NCBI RefSeq assembly: GCF_010820565.1
Contig: NZ_JAAIJQ010000006.1
Coordinates: 52,562-116,561, forward strand
Direction: 5' to 3'
From: Thiorhodococcus minor
GTDB lineage: Bacteria > Pseudomonadota > Gammaproteobacteria > Chromatiales > Chromatiaceae
Length of the DNA stretch: 64,000 bases
Shown here: positions 62,225-64,000 of the stretch, piece after piece
Numbering within the stretch: the first letter of the stretch is position 1
How the letters are laid out: each line of letters opens with the position of its first letter
Position numbers and translations under genes: made by a program
The notes under the pieces: generated by a model
What the model was told of the DNA's origin: nothing
The model's input: the letters and a program-made list of their open reading frames with translations, nothing else
Database searches by the model: none

Positions 62225-62641
62225 GCTTCGGTCACGCTCGCCCTGGCAGTGCTCGGCTGGGTCAGCGTTCCGATCCCGCCGATCGAGGCGAGCATCGCCC
62301 TGTCGATCGCCTTCGTTGCCCGCGAGGCCATATTGCCGCAGGCGAGCCGACGCCACGGCTTCTGGCTGGTCGCCGCCTTCGGACTCCTGCATGGGCTCGG
62401 CTTCGCCAGCGCCCTCGCGGAGATCGGCGTCGATCCGCGGCATCTGCTGCTGAGCCTCCTCGTGTTCAATGTCGGTGTCGAGCTGGGGCAGCTGCTCTTC
62501 ATCGGCGGCGTGCTCGGAGCCATGATGGCGGCTCGGCGCATTCTGGTTATGGATAGCCGTCGGCTTAGGTCGGCAACCGCCTTCGGGCTTGGAACGCTGG
62601 GGATGGTTTGGACCTTCGAGCGTGTAACGGGCTTCCTTTAG
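62225..62641 (+). pseudogene. Truncated HupE/UreJ-family membrane protein
   Basis: The last about 135 residues fit the C-terminal half of HupE/UreJ_2 metal-transport proteins: IEASIALSIAFVARE, FGLLHGLGFASALAEIG and LLVFNVGVELGQLLFIGG. The family's N-terminal region with the first membrane helices and metal-binding His is missing; upstream codons (from 62090) show no similarity. The ORF is open but probably not expressed as a working protein. Confidence 0.7.
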
Positions 62642-63070
62642 GCGCCGACGGCCAGCGTCTCCGCACCCCTCTGCGTCGAGCGCTCTTCAGCGAGCGGACT
62701 CCGATAGGCGCGAGACGCGGATCTGGAGCAGTCCGAGTTGATCCATAACCAGAGTCGACGGAACGTCACGCATCCCAGCCTGGCCCGCGCAGAGCCGTTG
62801 CAGCACCACCTGGCTCAAGTCCGCAAGATGATCGCGACATGGCCCTGGGTAGTCCGAATCACCCCCGCCTGCTCCGCTGTGCCGCTATTGTCATTTGTCA
62901 TTGCCGCCAATGTGGAAATTGGTTGAGTCGAGGCACCCGAAACGACAGCGCGCCCCCAACCGCTGCACCGCGCGCGGCCAGCTGCGCAGACAGCCGAGTC
63001 GAACCATAAGCGTAAATGCTGTCTGGCGCTTCCGGTCGCGCAGCGCTTCGAGAGGAACAAGCAGGATTAA
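62642..63070. other. Gene-free stretch before the intron/IS region
   Basis: About 430 bases with no supported gene; likely decayed mobile DNA. It ends at the 26-bp repeat (63071-63096). Confidence 0.5.
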
Positions 63071-63096
63071 GTGATTTCCGGGAAACAGATTCCCCG
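63071..63096 (+). repeat. 26-bp sequence shared with 57148-57173 (copy 2)
   Basis: Identical to the copy inside element D. After it the two sites share GGATGGGCA and then diverge at 63108, where a GTGCG sequence begins. Confidence 0.85.
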
Positions 63097-63107
63097 TAGG
63101 ATGGGCA

Positions 63108-63334
63108 GTGCGGCCTGGCAAGGTCGCATGTTCTAGCGGGTGAGAGTCCCGTCTGGGTAATCGTGCGCTGCGAGCCCAGTATTGAGCCTTGCGGTGTGGC
63201 CGGTAACGGACACGTCGATGCGTAGGCACAAAAGCAGGCGAGGTGTAAAGGTAGCGGGTGGAGCCGACCTTGACGGTGTAGAGCCCCGAAATCTACTGGT
63301 TGGAGAGGGGTGCAACCTGCCGAGCGCGGGCGCA
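63108..63334 (+). mobile_element. Probable 5' fragment of a group II intron
   Basis: Comparison with 57148-57199 places an insertion junction right before 63108, where sequence starts GTGCGGCC, matching the GUGYG 5' end of bacterial group II introns. Downstream GGGTGAGAGTCCCG, GCCGGTAACGG, GCACAAAAGCAGGCG and GGGGTGCAACCTGCCG resemble domain I segments. No reverse transcriptase follows; the ISKra4 transposase gene starts at its end, so it appears truncated. Part of this stretch may instead be the IS end. Confidence 0.45.
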
Positions 63335-64000
63335 TCAAGCCGCGAGCGCATGGTATGAGTCGGCATTGGCGGTCGCTTGGCCATAGCGCAGGCGCAGATC
63401 TTCGCGGATGCGAAAGGCGACGAAATCGTCCCAGAGTCCGCTCAGGGTGATGCCGCGCAAGGCGAGCATGCTTTGCGCTCCGCTGACGATCCAGCGCATG
63501 CCGGCGCGCTCCATGCGGTCCTTCACCAGACAGCGGCAGGCCCCTTCGATGACGCCGGTGGCGATCGGTAGGCCCGCGGCGAGATAGGCGTCATAGGCCA
63601 TGCGATGACGATGCGTCTCGAAATAGTTGGCGATGCGCTCGAGTGTCTCGCGCTGGGCTTTGGTGAGTTTCTTGGCCTGTTGACGCAGAGACGCGATGAC
63701 GCGCCCGACGCGCCCCTTGAGGATGTGCTCGAGATCGCGCCTGGCCGCCTGTTGCGCCGCCTGCTCCGTCGGATGCACTAGGTTGGCCGCCTCCCAGACG
63801 TAGCCAGCCGCGTGCAGCAGATCGAGGATCTCGGTGACGTGCTCGCCCGGAATGGTGGCACGGGCGGCCTCCCAGAAGGAGGTTTGTCCGTCGATGAGCA
63901 CCACAGTGGGATGGCTCTGATCGGGATCGCGCAAGGCGTTCTGCTGCGCGAGCCAGGCAAAGATCTCCGCGTTCTGCGCCGCGGTGGTGTCCTCGGCGTC
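63335..64000 (-). CDS. ISKra4-family transposase (N-terminus beyond window)
   Basis: The last about 220 residues of a transposase. VVLIDGQTSFWEAA, a helical region with HILKGRVGRVIASLRQQ, and GVIEGACRCLVKDRMERAGMRW are the DDE-type core signatures of ISKra4-family enzymes. The frame stays open to the window end, so the 5' part lies outside. A TTG at 63934 is not the start. The stop is at 63335. The IS end must lie to the left of the stop. Confidence 0.82.
   Translation of the reverse strand, partial: DAEDTTAAQNAEIFAWLAQQNALRDPDQSHPTVVLIDGQTSFWEAARATIPGEHVTEILDLLHAAGYVWEAANLVHPTEQAAQQAARRDLEHILKGRVGRVIASLRQQAKKLTKAQRETLERIANYFETHRHRMAYDAYLAAGLPIATGVIEGACRCLVKDRMERAGMRWIVSGAQSMLALRGITLSGLWDDFVAFRIREDLRLRYGQATANADSYHALAA

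Noticed and set aside
62898..63338. Reverse frames across the 63.1-63.3 kb stretch
   Set aside because: They read antisense through the 26-bp repeat and probable intron RNA and have no protein-like pattern.

Overview
The window is GC-rich chromosomal DNA from a gammaproteobacterium. The block nnr-tsaE-amiC-mutL-miaA-hfq-hflX-hflK-hflC-(DUF2065)-hisZ-purA, a hrcA-grpE-dnaK-dnaJ-dapB block under a CIRCE operator, an initiator tRNA and a bacteriophytochrome photosensory module all fit a Chromatiales (purple-sulfur-type) bacterium. The family-level placement is inference; no rRNA is present.

Layout. 1-13.7 kb is a tight housekeeping cluster, all on +, starting inside nnr and ending with purA. 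13.9-18.5 kb holds a two-gene unit of unknown function: a DUF2868 membrane protein carrying an unusually long Pro/Glu linker with three in-frame microsatellites, and an overlapping DUF3482 GTPase. bioA follows. 20-25 kb is accessory: a cysteine-rich protein with three 81-residue repeats, a papain-like cysteine peptidase and an LtaS-like sulfatase-fold membrane enzyme. 25.2-29.5 kb is a molybdenum-hydroxylase cassette (2Fe-2S subunit, Tat-type Mo subunit, XdhC, MocA-like) in one overlapping + strand operon. 29.5-33.4 kb runs on the - strand: a PAS-GAF-PHY phytochrome core without a kinase, an SDR and a secreted phosphatidylserine-decarboxylase-like protein. 33.5-34.9 kb holds a broken helicase remnant and an MNT/HEPN pair. 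35.1-39.3 kb is an envelope cluster: two lipoproteins, an internally deleted L,D-transpeptidase whose C-terminus is made by a repeat element, a SurA-N-like protein, an SH3 protein and a PliG-type lysozyme inhibitor homologue. 39.4-49.9 kb has a patatin, an Lrp regulator, leuA, two paralogous HD-GYP proteins around a STAS protein, recN and nadK. 50.2-56.8 kb is the heat-shock block plus dapB and DUF3775. 57.5-60.1 kb has an AttH-like lipocalin protein and a two-heme lipoprotein cytochrome.

From the initiator tRNA at 60.24 kb to the end is an eroded mobile region: a serine-recombinase remnant ending antisense inside the tRNA, a 20-bp perfect inverted repeat, gene fragments, an apparently intact Fic gene, a HupE/UreJ fragment, a probable group II intron 5' fragment and an ISKra4-type transposase cut by the window edge. 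A dispersed MITE-like repeat family (four members: three close copies and one diverged) ties several accessory zones together.

The strongest candidates for undescribed biology are the DUF2868/DUF3482 membrane-GTPase pair with its variable linker, the kinase-less phytochrome unit, the cysteine-rich/papain-like neighbourhood and the PliG/SH3 envelope cluster. No CRISPR array, rRNA operon or intact phage was seen.
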